From the NCBI GenBank assembly GCA_013824265.1, contig PNNO01000004.1:1-64000 (forward strand): a DNA stretch of 64,000 nt, given 5' to 3'. Position 1 is the stretch's first letter. Each line of letters starts with the position of its first letter. This document shows positions 16,974 through 25,825 of the stretch, piece by piece. Origin of the DNA: a bacterium. GTDB taxonomy: Bacteria > Patescibacteriota > Gracilibacteria > UBA1369 > PNNO01. The position numbers and the translations under genes were made by a program. Under the pieces are notes generated by a model that searched no databases, was not told where the DNA came from, and saw nothing but the letters and a program-made list of their open reading frames with translations.

Positions 16974-18692
16974 TTAGTTGGCTTTTATGCTTGCGGCAAT
17001 GTCAATTACGCTTGTTTCGTATCCTGAGCCTCCATGAATTTTATACAAAGTTCCGTCCGCTCTGGCTATATATACGGCAACTTCTCCGTTTTCATAAACT
17101 TTTACTCCAGTATTTTCTCCGACGGAAATTGATGAACCCGCAGGAATAGACCCCTTTACGATATCTATGCTTACAAGTTCGTTCCCATTTTCTACAGGTT
17201 GGTTACTAAATCCATAGTGGTGGAGAGTTCCGTCTCCTCCGCTTGCGCCGCTAAAATACCAGCCTGATGGATATTGAGCCAAGAAGTCGTATGGAAGGCT
17301 TTCAAAATAGCTATATCCTTCTTTTACGACGGCAGACTGAGTTGTTCCGCCGGCTGTTACTTCAACAACTGTTTTTTCCTTGTTCTCAACAGGGTTTTCT
17401 CCGCTTACGCGTGTCCACGAAGTTGTTTCTCCGGGTTGAAAATATGCTTCAATGTTTGTATCAAAAGATGTCCCATCATGCTCATAACTTAGAAGAATTC
17501 TTCTGTCGTTGGTGCCGTCAGTATAATATGCGTATACATAATTTGGATCTACAAACTCAAAAGAATATGTCTTCCATGAGCCGGTTTCCGCAGATTCAGG
17601 TGCAAGAGTGTTTATTTCCTTACCTACGTATTGTGCTATTAAACTGTAAGTAGAGTCCGAACTGGAAGTGGTGGTTTTGGTTTCCGTTACAGGAGCACTG
17701 TCTACTTTTGGAGTATCTTTTACTGTTGGACTATCTTCTTCCACTTGGTTGTTTGCAGAATCCGCTTCTTCCGAGGTGTTTTCCTCAACGGAATCTTGCT
17801 CCTCTTCCTGAGTGTTTTCTTCATCGGTATCTTCTTCAAGTATTCCGACAAATTTAAAACTTGAGATCATAGAGAAGAATGTGTTTCTGTTCTTTGCTAC
17901 ATCTGCGTGTTCTGACCCAATAAAGCTGAACTGATAAACGTATTCGGCTCTTGTTAACCAAATGTCGATTTCGTATCTGTCACTGCTTTCCTTTTTTAAT
18001 CCGTCCAAACGATCAGCTCCAACGAGTGTTTGTGTGTATCCAAGGCTCATTAGCTTTGAGCTGTCTGCTGGTAATTGCAGGAATGATTCCAGCGTTTTCT
18101 TTTGTGGATTTGGAATTCTTTCAATTATTACCACATCCTGTTTCAGTTCTTCATTTGGCTTAGTTGTACTACTTGGCTCGCTGGCGGTAGCTTCATCAAG
18201 ATTATTAGCTTCATCGGTGTTAACCTCCGGAGCGGTAAAAATTATTCTTGTTTCTTCCTCCGTTATTTTCCAGGAATCAAGATAAGTTAAAAATATGCCA
18301 AGTTTTGCGTTTGTATAGTCGGTTTCAACTCCCTCAATAGCATTTTGATCGTCTTCGTCTTCGTAAAGGTCGATGCTTTGAACGTCCATTAATTCTTTTT
18401 CATCACTTGTCTTTGCCACAGGTCCTCTTACTTCAACCATTTTTGAAATGTATTTTTCGTCATCAAGATTTATTTTTGAACTTTTAAGACGCATTGTTGA
18501 TTTGTCTTTTAGCTCAAGTATATGGGTTCCTTCACCAACACTCATTCCTCCCAGAGACTTAAGTGTCCCGATTCTTTTTTCCTGTACATTGCTTTCAAAA
18601 ACAACGTTGTCATCGTCGCCGCCAAACAACGAACAGGCCGTAACAAAAAATGTGGATGCAAGAATCATTGATAAAATCAGACCCTTTTTCAT
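16974..18692 (-). CDS. Secreted lipoprotein of unknown function
   Basis: The first 20 residues form a lipoprotein signal with the lipobox VTAC, so Cys20 is likely lipidated and the protein is held on the outer face of the membrane. Residues about 20-130 resemble a small beta-rich domain; 130-285 form a globular part (GIFLTYLDSWKITEEETRIIF) typical of surface-exposed lipoproteins. A highly acidic Glu/Asp/Ser/Thr linker (about 283-345) follows, then a second globular part to the end with GYSYFESLPYDFLAQYPSGWYFSG-like aromatic segments. I do not recognise the family. It is transcribed leftward after ruvB and before clpC. The length of 572 residues and the linker suggest a two-domain surface protein. 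Confidence 0.8.
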   Translation of the reverse strand: MKKGLILSMILASTFFVTACSLFGGDDDNVVFESNVQEKRIGTLKSLGGMSVGEGTHILELKDKSTMRLKSSKINLDDEKYISKMVEVRGPVAKTSDEKELMDVQSIDLYEDEDDQNAIEGVETDYTNAKLGIFLTYLDSWKITEEETRIIFTAPEVNTDEANNLDEATASEPSSTTKPNEELKQDVVIIERIPNPQKKTLESFLQLPADSSKLMSLGYTQTLVGADRLDGLKKESSDRYEIDIWLTRAEYVYQFSFIGSEHADVAKNRNTFFSMISSFKFVGILEEDTDEENTQEEEQDSVEENTSEEADSANNQVEEDSPTVKDTPKVDSAPVTETKTTTSSSDSTYSLIAQYVGKEINTLAPESAETGSWKTYSFEFVDPNYVYAYYTDGTNDRRILLSYEHDGTSFDTNIEAYFQPGETTSWTRVSGENPVENKEKTVVEVTAGGTTQSAVVKEGYSYFESLPYDFLAQYPSGWYFSGASGGDGTLHHYGFSNQPVENGNELVSIDIVKGSIPAGSSISVGENTGVKVYENGEVAVYIARADGTLYKIHGGSGYETSVIDIAASIKAN

Positions 18693-18730
18693 AGTGAATT
18701 ATTTAAGGAATAGGCACGGATGGAAGTATA

Positions 18731-19777
18731 TCAGCGTGTCTTGTCCGATTCAATGTATTCGTACCCAAGATGGGTGTAAGCGTTTTTAGTCGCGATTCTT
18801 CCGCGATGAGTACGCTCAAGAAAACCTATTTTTAAAAGGTATGGTTCGTAAACCTCTTCAATTGTACTTTGTTCTTCCGAGCAGGCTGCGGATATTGCGC
18901 TTAGTCCAACCGGACCGCCTTTAAATTTGGAAATAATTGTATCTAAAATATCTCTGTCTCCTTGATCGAGACCCATTAGGTCTATTCCAAGTGATGCGAG
19001 TCCTTTTTTTGTTGTGCCCAAAGTTATTGTTTTTTCTCCTTTAACTTCCGCAAAATCTCTAATTCTTCTTAACAGCCTGTTTGCGATTCTTGGCGTTCTT
19101 CTGCACGATTTGGCTATTTCTTTTGAAGCCTCATCGTCTATTGAATATGAAAGAATCATTGCCGCTCTTTTAACTATTTCAAAAAGTTCATCTTCGTCAT
19201 AAAAGCTTAGTTTGTAAGTGTTCCCAAAGCGGTCTCTTAAAGGGGAGGAAAGTAGACTGATTTTTGTTGTGGCCCCTATAAGTGTGAATTTTGGCATTTT
19301 TAGCCTCATTGATCTTGCCGATGGCCCTTCTCCGATAATAATATCTATTCCGTAATCTTCCATGGCGGTGTACAAAATTTCCTCTATTGCAGGACGAATT
19401 CTGTGGATTTCATCTATAAAAAGTATGTCGTTTTCCTGAAGATTAGTCAGTATTGCGGCCAAATCTCCTTGTTTCTCCAAAGCCGGTCCGGAAGTAACTT
19501 TTATATTAACCCCCATTTCATTGCTTATAATATGTGCCAAGGTTGTTTTTCCAAGTCCGGCAGGGCCGTGCAAAAGAATGTGATCGACAGGTTCTTTTCT
19601 CAATTTTGCCGCTTCAATCGCTATATTAAGATTTCTTTTTACTTCTTTTTGCCCGACATATTCGTTTAAAACCTTTGGTCTTAGTGAGTTTTCATAAACT
19701 ACAGCCTCGGGTTTTTGAGTATTTTCTTTAACGGGAGAAGCGTCTTTTATCTGTGTTATATTTCCTTTTTCTATCAT
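18731..19777 (-). CDS. ruvB: Holliday junction branch-migration ATPase RuvB
   Basis: RuvB is the AAA+ motor that drives branch migration at Holliday junctions with RuvA. The protein shows the family start [12 protein letters not shown], Walker [13 protein letters not shown] (about 70-81), Walker B FIDEIHRI, the GEGPSARS arm and sensor 1 GATTK, and the C-terminal winged helix ending in [20 protein letters not shown]. The length of 348 is normal. It sits between the PH-domain membrane protein (18 bp upstream) and the lipoprotein gene. ruvA and ruvC are not in the window. Confidence 0.96.
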   Translation of the reverse strand: MIEKGNITQIKDASPVKENTQKPEAVVYENSLRPKVLNEYVGQKEVKRNLNIAIEAAKLRKEPVDHILLHGPAGLGKTTLAHIISNEMGVNIKVTSGPALEKQGDLAAILTNLQENDILFIDEIHRIRPAIEEILYTAMEDYGIDIIIGEGPSARSMRLKMPKFTLIGATTKISLLSSPLRDRFGNTYKLSFYDEDELFEIVKRAAMILSYSIDDEASKEIAKSCRRTPRIANRLLRRIRDFAEVKGEKTITLGTTKKGLASLGIDLMGLDQGDRDILDTIISKFKGGPVGLSAISAACSEEQSTIEEVYEPYLLKIGFLERTHRGRIATKNAYTHLGYEYIESDKTR

Positions 19778-19795
19778 TATTCTTGATTGATTTTA

Positions 19796-20332
19796 TTAAG
19801 AAGCGATCGCCGGTGCGGCTATTGGTTTAACGTCACATGCCGTATTAGGTCTGCATGCCTCAATATGATCTTTTATAAATGCCTTTATGCCCTCCGGATC
19901 CGGTGCCTGCATAAAAGTAATTGTTGTTTTTGATGAAGCCGTTTCAAGCTTTATTATCCCATAATCAAATAGTGGTATGGCGGAAAGTATACCTTGTTCC
20001 TGAGTGTAAATGTCCTGAATGTCATACAGAAGGGCTTCCGATTCAACTCTTTTTAACATAAAAACCCAGTCCACGTGTAGCGCTCTTTTGTTGGTTATAA
20101 CAAGTCTGTCGAACCAAAATATAAGAGCCATATAAAGTATCACCAAGCTGAACATTACTATTATCGCAAGGTTTGCAATTATAATTACGTTATAAGGTAG
20201 TGCCGGAGAAAACAAATATAGTAGGAAAAAAAACGGGAAACTTGCTGAAACCGCCTTAATAAGTTGAATTAGAAAAGGAAATGGATGATGATGAAAGACC
20301 TTTACTATTTGCTCTTTTGATTGTAATTTCAT
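19796..20332 (-). CDS. PH-domain (bPH2/YdbS-like) membrane protein
   Basis: Two hydrophobic segments (about residues 26-46 and 50-75) are followed by a bacterial PH-like domain: the segment WFDRLVITNKRALHVDW and the later IYTQEQGILSAIPLFDYGIIKLETAS match the DUF304/bPH2 pattern. Proteins of this family are small membrane proteins of poorly known function. The tail (from 155) is Ala/Pro-rich and carries two Cys residues. It is the first gene of the leftward group that includes ruvB, and a promoter TTGACA-N17-CATAAT sits about 30 bp ahead of its start. Confidence 0.75.
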   Translation of the reverse strand: MKLQSKEQIVKVFHHHPFPFLIQLIKAVSASFPFFFLLYLFSPALPYNVIIIANLAIIVMFSLVILYMALIFWFDRLVITNKRALHVDWVFMLKRVESEALLYDIQDIYTQEQGILSAIPLFDYGIIKLETASSKTTITFMQAPDPEGIKAFIKDHIEACRPNTACDVKPIAAPAIAS

Positions 20333-20362
20333 TAAGGCTTAGTTTAGAAAAGCGGAGGATGT

Positions 20363-20391
20363 ATTATGAACAGAAAAATTGAAAATGTCAA
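20363..20391 (-). promoter_or_regulatory. Promoter of the PH-domain/ruvB group
   Basis: On the minus strand TTGACA (20391-20386) and CATAAT (20368-20363) are 17 bp apart. Transcription would start near 20356 and reach the ATG at 20332 after a short leader. The -35 is a perfect consensus match and the -10 a 5/6 match. Confidence 0.6.
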
Positions 20392-20437
20392 CATGTGTCC
20401 GTGGTTTTCCGAACAAATGATAACTTATTTCATCTAA
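20366..20437 (+). CDS. Possible 23-residue leader peptide or small protein
   Basis: A short ORF (MNRKIENVNMCPWFSEQMI...) starts with ATG at 20366, seven bases after GGAGG (20354-20358), a very good Shine-Dalgarno sequence. It stops seven bases before the ATG of the CPBP protease gene, which itself has no Shine-Dalgarno. The arrangement suggests a leader peptide with translational coupling, or a small peptide partner of the protease. Against it, the ORF overlaps the leftward promoter at 20363-20391 and is too short for composition tests. No family is recognised. Confidence 0.3.
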   Translation: MNRKIENVNMCPWFSEQMITYFI

Positions 20438-20444
20438 AATCACA

Positions 20445-21164
20445 ATGGAGCTTTACGGTAGACATAAATGGCTGGTCAAGGATGTCTTCAATGTTTTTGT
20501 TGGAGCCTTTATATTGGAATTTTTCTTCTATTTGGTTCTTAAGTTTTCAGGAGCACAGGAATACATGCTCTATTTACAGGAAAATTCAATATTATCGGCA
20601 GTTTCTCTTTTTGTTTTGTATTTGATTCAGTCGCTTGGGTTACTTCTTCCTCTCTGGTATTTTGTTGTTCGGAAATATGGGCTTGAAATAAAGCATTTTG
20701 GATTTAATTGGATAGGAGCAAAAAAAACGGCCGCGTGGATTTTTGCGGCCTACCTCTTTTATGTAGGACTTAGTATTTTTACAATAATGTTGTTTTCGGC
20801 TGTTGGGATTGGCAGCCTTGGATTTGAACCGCAACAATCTTTATTTGAATTTTTTGGAAACAATGTTGTTGGGGTTATATTTGCCGGCTTTATAGCAATT
20901 GTTTTGGCTCCTTTTGTAGAGGAAATTTTCTTTAGGGGATTTGTTTTGAATACGCTTGTTGAAAGAATAGGCGCGGGGTGGGGAATTGTCCTTACGGCTC
21001 TTATCTTTGCCTCCGTTCATTTTGAGTTTCAATCGATAGTTCCTCTTTTGATTTTGGCCTTTGTTTTAAATATCTTGTACGTTAAGACAAAATCCATTTG
21101 GCCGGGAATTCTTTTTCATGTACTAAACAATACTATTGCATTTTTCGTTTTGCTATTGCTCTAA
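20445..21164 (+). CDS. CPBP-family intramembrane metalloprotease (CAAX/Abi)
   Basis: This is a multi-pass membrane protein with the three CPBP signatures: E159-E160-x3-R164 in VEEIFFRG, the motif-2 FASVHF with H192, and motif-3 HVLNN at H225 and N229. Glutamates and histidines bind the metal. The family includes Rce1 and bacterial members tied to bacteriocin processing, immunity and regulated proteolysis. Seven or eight hydrophobic segments are visible and 239 residues is a normal length. The gene follows the small ORF at 20366 and precedes tRNA-Arg. Substrate unknown. Confidence 0.88.
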   Translation: MELYGRHKWLVKDVFNVFVGAFILEFFFYLVLKFSGAQEYMLYLQENSILSAVSLFVLYLIQSLGLLLPLWYFVVRKYGLEIKHFGFNWIGAKKTAAWIFAAYLFYVGLSIFTIMLFSAVGIGSLGFEPQQSLFEFFGNNVVGVIFAGFIAIVLAPFVEEIFFRGFVLNTLVERIGAGWGIVLTALIFASVHFEFQSIVPLLILAFVLNILYVKTKSIWPGILFHVLNNTIAFFVLLLL

Positions 21165-21201
21165 CAGGGGTGTTTATATAAAATGCCTTCTGTAAGATTT
21201 T

Positions 21202-21278
21202 GCGCCCGTAGCTCAGCTGGATAGAGCGGTGCCCTTCTAAGGCAAAGGTCGTAGGTTCAAATCCTGCCGGGCGTACCA
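21202..21278 (+). tRNA. tRNA-Arg (anticodon TCT)
   Basis: A full cloverleaf is present: acceptor GCGCCCG/CGGGCGT with a G-U closing pair, D arm with GCTC/GAGC, anticodon loop CTTCTAA reading AGA, T arm GTAGG/CCTGC with TTCAAAT, and an encoded CCA end at 21276-21278. The metallophosphoesterase gene starts 40 bp downstream in the same direction. Confidence 0.96.
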
Positions 21279-21317
21279 TAGAGTCGAGTGTTAGCTAGAC
21301 TCATTCTTAATAAAAAA

Positions 21318-22667
21318 ATGTTGAGTAAAAGGAAGTTAATAATAATCAGTGATCTTCATCTCGTAGGAGACGAGAATATAGAGGGAGAGGAGATTATAGA
21401 AGATTTCTCGTGTGAAAAGGAACTTATTGCTTTCCTGCAAAAGAAAAAGGAGTATAACGGGGAACTTGAACTAATAATCCTTGGTGATTTTTTTGATCTT
21501 TGGAAGATAGAAAATGCCGAGGACGATCAGGTTAATTTTGTGATAAAGAAATATCAAAATCTGTTTGATGCGTTAAAAGTATTTGGAGAAAAGCACAAAA
21601 TAACCGTTTTGCCCGGGAATCATGATCATGCGCTTGCTTATAACAAGAAATATCAGGAGGATCTTGCAAAATATAATATGAAAGTTGACCCCGGTCAGTT
21701 TTTTAAAAGGGAGTTTGTTGTTGGGGATAAAAGCTTTAAAGTAATTGGAGAGCACGGTAATCAAGTTGAGGAGGGGACTAAGTTTGTTGATTTTGCTTCT
21801 CCCAACGATAGTTCTTTGGCATACTATTTAAACAAAGTTTTTGTCTATAAGTTGCTGCACATGGGTAGTGAACATAAAAGTCCATATTGGTTTAAAAATC
21901 TGGATAATCTGGATATGGATTTTATCCCTCACTGGGCTATGAGTAAGTATTTTTATTGCGAACTTGGGCCGTTTTTAAAGGCAATTATGGTTCCGATGTT
22001 TATTTTGTTCGGATTCGCCATTCCTTATTTTATTTTTGATGTTATTACCGAGTTTTATCAGCCGCAATTTATAAAACCTTTGCTTACTTTGCTCGATACC
22101 AATACCTTTTTTAAGGTTTTGATATTTCTTTTGTATTTTGACATGGTTATTGTGATAATTGCCATGTTTGCTTGGGTCTTAAAGAGAGAATTAAAAAAGA
22201 AACTTAAACAGTATGGTTTGCAAGATTTTAAAGATATTATGTATTCCAGATATCATGCATACAAAAAAAGAGCAAAAGATGTTGTTAATGGTGAAAATGA
22301 TTTTGGGCAAAGTGCCGATTTTTACGTTACGGGACACACTCATGTTGCGGGACTTCATAACGTTGAAGACAAAGGTTTTGCTTTCGCGGACACTGGAAGC
22401 TGGAAGCAATTAATGAAAAGAATTCCGGCAAGATTCAGATTTCCAAGTATTTATCTGCCTTATTTTTCACTTACTTATCTGACATTCGAGATAGTTGCCG
22501 ATGAAATGGTAGTTCAACTTAGTAGATGGCCGAAAAATTTTAATCCAAAACTAACCGTACTTGAAAGATTTGCGGTTAACGGTAATTATATGGTGAAATC
22601 TGCAAAGGTGGACAAAGTTATTAAGGAAATAAAACTTCCACTTGTCAAAACTCTAAAAAAGCGGTAA
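21318..22667 (+). CDS. Membrane-associated calcineurin-like metallophosphoesterase
   Basis: The metal-binding motifs of the calcineurin-like fold occur in order: SDLHLVGD near the start, LGDFFDLW, PGNHDHAL and, much later, TGHTHVAG. Between the third and fourth motif sits an insertion with two or three hydrophobic segments (about residues 210-290 counted from the ATG), which would anchor the enzyme to the membrane; soluble relatives such as LpxH lack it. The ATG at 21318 is chosen because an in-frame GTG at 21288 would start 10 bases after the tRNA and adds ten non-conserved residues. The substrate (nucleotide, lipid or phosphoprotein) is unknown. It is followed 30 bp later by nrnA-like. Confidence 0.85.
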   Translation: MLSKRKLIIISDLHLVGDENIEGEEIIEDFSCEKELIAFLQKKKEYNGELELIILGDFFDLWKIENAEDDQVNFVIKKYQNLFDALKVFGEKHKITVLPGNHDHALAYNKKYQEDLAKYNMKVDPGQFFKREFVVGDKSFKVIGEHGNQVEEGTKFVDFASPNDSSLAYYLNKVFVYKLLHMGSEHKSPYWFKNLDNLDMDFIPHWAMSKYFYCELGPFLKAIMVPMFILFGFAIPYFIFDVITEFYQPQFIKPLLTLLDTNTFFKVLIFLLYFDMVIVIIAMFAWVLKRELKKKLKQYGLQDFKDIMYSRYHAYKKRAKDVVNGENDFGQSADFYVTGHTHVAGLHNVEDKGFAFADTGSWKQLMKRIPARFRFPSIYLPYFSLTYLTFEIVADEMVVQLSRWPKNFNPKLTVLERFAVNGNYMVKSAKVDKVIKEIKLPLVKTLKKR

Positions 22668-22697
22668 AATTCTTTCTAAAAATATTTACCGCTCGTA

Positions 22698-23711
22698 ATG
22701 GAAGATAAATTTCAGCAGACAAAAAGACTTATAGATAAATCGGAGAAGATCCTTTTAATAGCGCACAGAAAGCCGGATGGCGACACGCTTGGTTCTTGCA
22801 TAGCTCTTTATCATGCGCTTGAAAAAATAGGGAAAGAAGTATCAATGGCCTGTATAGATGAAATCCCGGACAGATATAAATACATGCCGGATATAAGCAA
22901 GTTTATAAGTGAATTTGATTTTCACGATTACGATTTAATGATTGTCTCTGACGCCGGAGCTTCTTACATGACAAGTTATCATGAGAAATACGAAGGTATT
23001 TTTAAGGGAGACGTTCATGTTATAAATATTGATCATCATGCTTCAAATGATAATTTTGGAACTGTGGATGTGGTTGATAATCAGTCAGCTTCCACAACCA
23101 TGATCATTTATAAATTTTTTAAATTTGCCGGATATGAAATTACTCCGGTTATGGCAACAGCTCTTCTTACCGGGATATATAATGATACCGGCAGTTTTAT
23201 GCATCAAAATACCACTCCGGAAACATTAAAAATTGCAGGGGAATTAATGGCTTATGGAGGCCGCGTTGTCGATGTTTCAAAGAATCTTTTTAAAACAACT
23301 CCAATCTCAACTTTAAAATTATGGGGAAGAGTTTTGGGAAATCTTAAAGTGAATAAAGAGGGCGTGGCTATGTCGGTTATCACAAAACAGGATTTTGATG
23401 AATGTGGCGCCGAGATTGACGAGCTTTCCGGAGCCGTTGATTTTATAAACTGCGTGCCGAAAACAAATTATACGGTTCTTCTTCACGAAGACGAGAAGGG
23501 GAATGTTAAGGGTTCTTTTAGGACCCGAAAAGAAGAAGTCGATCTTGAAGAAATAGCTTCCAAATTCGGAGGAGGCGGTCACAAAAAAGCTGCGGGATTC
23601 ACAGTTCCAGGCAGACTTGAAAAAGAAGTTAGGTGGAAAATTATTCCGGCGCATGATAAAAGGCAGCACCGCGCAATAAAACCCGGAAATGACGTCAGCT
23701 TGTCTGAATAG
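22698..23711 (+). CDS. DHH-family phosphoesterase, NrnA-like oligoribonuclease/pAp phosphatase
   Basis: The DHH domain shows HRKPDGDTLGS, VSDAG and IDHHASND, the manganese-binding residues of the family. The C-terminal DHHA1 domain ends with the conserved FGGGGHKKAAGF. NrnA degrades short RNA fragments and dephosphorylates 3'-phosphoadenosine 5'-phosphate in the cytoplasm; other DHH subgroups hydrolyse c-di-AMP, but those carry extra N-terminal membrane and GGDEF parts not seen here. The length of 337 residues is slightly above normal, with a basic tail after DHHA1. Confidence 0.88.
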   Translation: MEDKFQQTKRLIDKSEKILLIAHRKPDGDTLGSCIALYHALEKIGKEVSMACIDEIPDRYKYMPDISKFISEFDFHDYDLMIVSDAGASYMTSYHEKYEGIFKGDVHVINIDHHASNDNFGTVDVVDNQSASTTMIIYKFFKFAGYEITPVMATALLTGIYNDTGSFMHQNTTPETLKIAGELMAYGGRVVDVSKNLFKTTPISTLKLWGRVLGNLKVNKEGVAMSVITKQDFDECGAEIDELSGAVDFINCVPKTNYTVLLHEDEKGNVKGSFRTRKEEVDLEEIASKFGGGGHKKAAGFTVPGRLEKEVRWKIIPAHDKRQHRAIKPGNDVSLSE

Positions 23712-23758
23712 CAAATAACTGATAGTCTGTTTTCGCGACTTTTTAAGTTTTAAATACT

Positions 23759-24760
23759 ATGAAATTACGAAAGGCTATTGCTGTTTTGCTTGTGCTTATT
23801 TTCGCGCTTATTGCGCTCCCTGCGCTCTTTCTAAAAAGTATATCGGTTACTTATTTGAATCCTGATTTTTATGATGGGAAAATTATTGATAAGTCTTATG
23901 AATACATAGTTAATTTTATTTCCGATGAAGTTTCTTCGGATGAGGATGTGAAAGGTTATTTCTCAAAAGAAGACATAGCGGGAATGGTTAAAAAATATAT
24001 TCCGGCAAATTTGGTGCATGATTTGGCGACTGATTTTACCTCTCAGCTTAAGAGCATAAACGATGGAAGGAAGCAGGATTCTATAGTTATTTCTTTGATG
24101 CCGATAAAAGATAATATGGGATCAATAGCTCAGGATATTTCCGTAAAGATAATCGGAAGTATTCCGGCCTGTGAACCTGTTGCGGAAGGGGAAGAGGAAG
24201 TGCTTCCGGAATATGTTGATGGTAAACCGGCCTGTATTCCTGCAGGATTTGATACAACCGAGATTTTGCAAAACGTGAAGTATGAAACTGAAAAAGAGCT
24301 TAATAACATTATCCCTGGTGAATTCACTTTAGAGCTTAGCGGAGATGATTCTCAGCAGGCCACATTTAGACAAATGATTTCTTTTGTAAGTTATCTGCAA
24401 ATAATTTTGCCTTTGTTTATGTTGGTTTTCCTTTTGCTTATAGCCTTGTTTATATATTCTCCTTACAGCTTGGTTAGCAAGTTTACGGGAGCAGCTTTGT
24501 TTCTTGCCGGTGTTTTTGGACTGATAGTGTCTCAGCTTTTAAGCCATATTCCTTCGTTGGTTGTTACACAGGAAAATTTCTCCGACTTACTTGCCGAAGA
24601 ATTATCTTCTTTAACTGAAATTTATAGTTTCTTTATAGGATTTATTGTTGAGAAAATGAGCATATATTCTTTGTATTTGCTTGGAATTGGAATAGTTATA
24701 GTTTTGTTTGGTCTTTATTTGCACCATTTCCATGAGCACACTGAAGAACATTCACAGTAG
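23759..24760 (+). CDS. Membrane protein of unknown function
   Basis: An N-terminal hydrophobic segment (about residues 5-26) is followed by an extracytoplasmic region of about 190 residues and then three or four hydrophobic segments (about 205-325), so the middle part is likely exposed outside. The exposed part holds a Cys pair (PACEP...KPACIP) that could form a disulfide. The end is His/Glu-rich. I recognise no family. Its last 29 bp overlap the start of the uracil-DNA glycosylase gene, so the two are co-transcribed. Confidence 0.75.
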   Translation: MKLRKAIAVLLVLIFALIALPALFLKSISVTYLNPDFYDGKIIDKSYEYIVNFISDEVSSDEDVKGYFSKEDIAGMVKKYIPANLVHDLATDFTSQLKSINDGRKQDSIVISLMPIKDNMGSIAQDISVKIIGSIPACEPVAEGEEEVLPEYVDGKPACIPAGFDTTEILQNVKYETEKELNNIIPGEFTLELSGDDSQQATFRQMISFVSYLQIILPLFMLVFLLLIALFIYSPYSLVSKFTGAALFLAGVFGLIVSQLLSHIPSLVVTQENFSDLLAEELSSLTEIYSFFIGFIVEKMSIYSLYLLGIGIVIVLFGLYLHHFHEHTEEHSQ

Positions 24761-25304
24761 TGTCCTTTCCTGTAAAAAATGTAGACTTTCCGAAGGCAGA
24801 ATAAACGCTGTCCCGGGGGAGGGAAATCCGAATGCGGATATAATGTTTATTGGTGAAGGTCCTGGAAAATCCGAGGATGAAAAGGGCGTGCCGTTTGTTG
24901 GCGCGGCCGGAAAGTTTTTGGATGAGCTTTTGGCTGAGATAGGACTAAAACGCAGTGATGTTTTTATTACGAATGTTGTTAAATGCAGGCCTCCTGAGAA
25001 CAGGGATCCCCAGGATGATGAAATTGCAATGTGTTGGCCGTATTTGGAGGAGCAGGTAAGGCAAATTAAACCCAAATTGATTGTTACTTTGGGACGACAC
25101 GCGATGAATAGATTTTTGCCGAACTTGAAAATTTCGGAGGCGCATGGGCAGGCAAAAAGATTTAAAGGTGTTGGAACGGATAAGCAGGTTTATTTCCCGA
25201 TGTATCATCCCGCTGTGGCTTTATATAACGGTAGTTACAGAGAGCTTTTAAAAGAGGATATGCGAAAGATTCCCAAACTGCTTTCAATGATAGAAAGCGT
25301 GTGA
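24732..25304 (+). CDS. Type-4 uracil-DNA glycosylase (iron-sulfur)
   Basis: The enzyme removes uracil from DNA to start base-excision repair. Family-4 features are visible: cluster ligands C14 and C17 (CKKC), a Cys in VKCRPPENRDP and one in MCWPYLEEQ; motif A GEGPGKSEDEKGVPFVG; and the catalytic-side HPA in MYHPAVALY. The ATG at 24732 is preferred over 24708 because it gives the family N terminus (MSTLKNIHSSVLSCKKC). At 190 residues it is the usual length. This family is common in archaea and thermophiles and in many Patescibacteria. Confidence 0.93.
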   Translation: MSTLKNIHSSVLSCKKCRLSEGRINAVPGEGNPNADIMFIGEGPGKSEDEKGVPFVGAAGKFLDELLAEIGLKRSDVFITNVVKCRPPENRDPQDDEIAMCWPYLEEQVRQIKPKLIVTLGRHAMNRFLPNLKISEAHGQAKRFKGVGTDKQVYFPMYHPAVALYNGSYRELLKEDMRKIPKLLSMIESV

Positions 25305-25316
25305 TAAAATTTTAAT

Positions 25317-25694
25317 ATGACACATAATAGATATTTAAGTTTTGTTGGAATTGCCGGTTTTGTAAGCTGGGTAGCTTGGTTTATTGTTTTAAACAAGCTT
25401 GATCCGTTTGAATCAACAGCGCTTGCTTTGGTTTTATTCTTCTTGAGCTTATTTTTTGCTTTAAGCTGCACTTTTACAGTGGTTGGATTTTATTTTAGGA
25501 TGTGGCTAAATAAAAACGAGATTTATTCAAATCATATCGCGATTGCTTTTAGACAGGGGCTTGAGCTAACCGTTATATCCCTGGGATGTATTATGTTTTT
25601 GATTCTGGGCGTGCTTAACTGGTGGTCCGGTTTTCTGCTTATTTTGTGTGTTTCCATTGTTGAGCTTTACTTTGTTGCAAGGCAACAGGAGTAG
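25317..25694 (+). CDS. Small membrane protein of unknown function
   Basis: A 125-residue protein with four hydrophobic segments (about 6-25, 33-58, 78-98 and 100-118), with a short polar loop between the second and third (RMWLNKNEIYSNH). No family is recognised, but the arrangement and length look like a real gene, and it begins 12 bp after the uracil-DNA glycosylase stop. It ends the rightward run that began at 20.4 kb. Confidence 0.65.
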   Translation: MTHNRYLSFVGIAGFVSWVAWFIVLNKLDPFESTALALVLFFLSLFFALSCTFTVVGFYFRMWLNKNEIYSNHIAIAFRQGLELTVISLGCIMFLILGVLNWWSGFLLILCVSIVELYFVARQQE

Positions 25695-25744
25695 TTTGAT
25701 TTCAGTTTGATTCTGTCAGATGGAGGGCTTTTTCGGCGTATGGG

Positions 25745-25775
25745 GAAAACGGCCACTTTTTTAGGGTGGCCGTCT
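25745..25775 (-). terminator. Intrinsic terminator after the coiled-coil membrane protein gene
   Basis: ACGGCCAC and GTGGCCGT (25749-25756 and 25766-25773) are a perfect 8-bp stem. On the minus strand it is followed by T4, about 55 bp after the stop of the leftward gene. On the plus strand it could also end the rightward transcript. Confidence 0.75.
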
Positions 25776-25825
25776 GTTTGGTAGGTCTGTTTTCGATGGG
25801 GGTGGCCGGGGGGTCCAAGGAAGAG

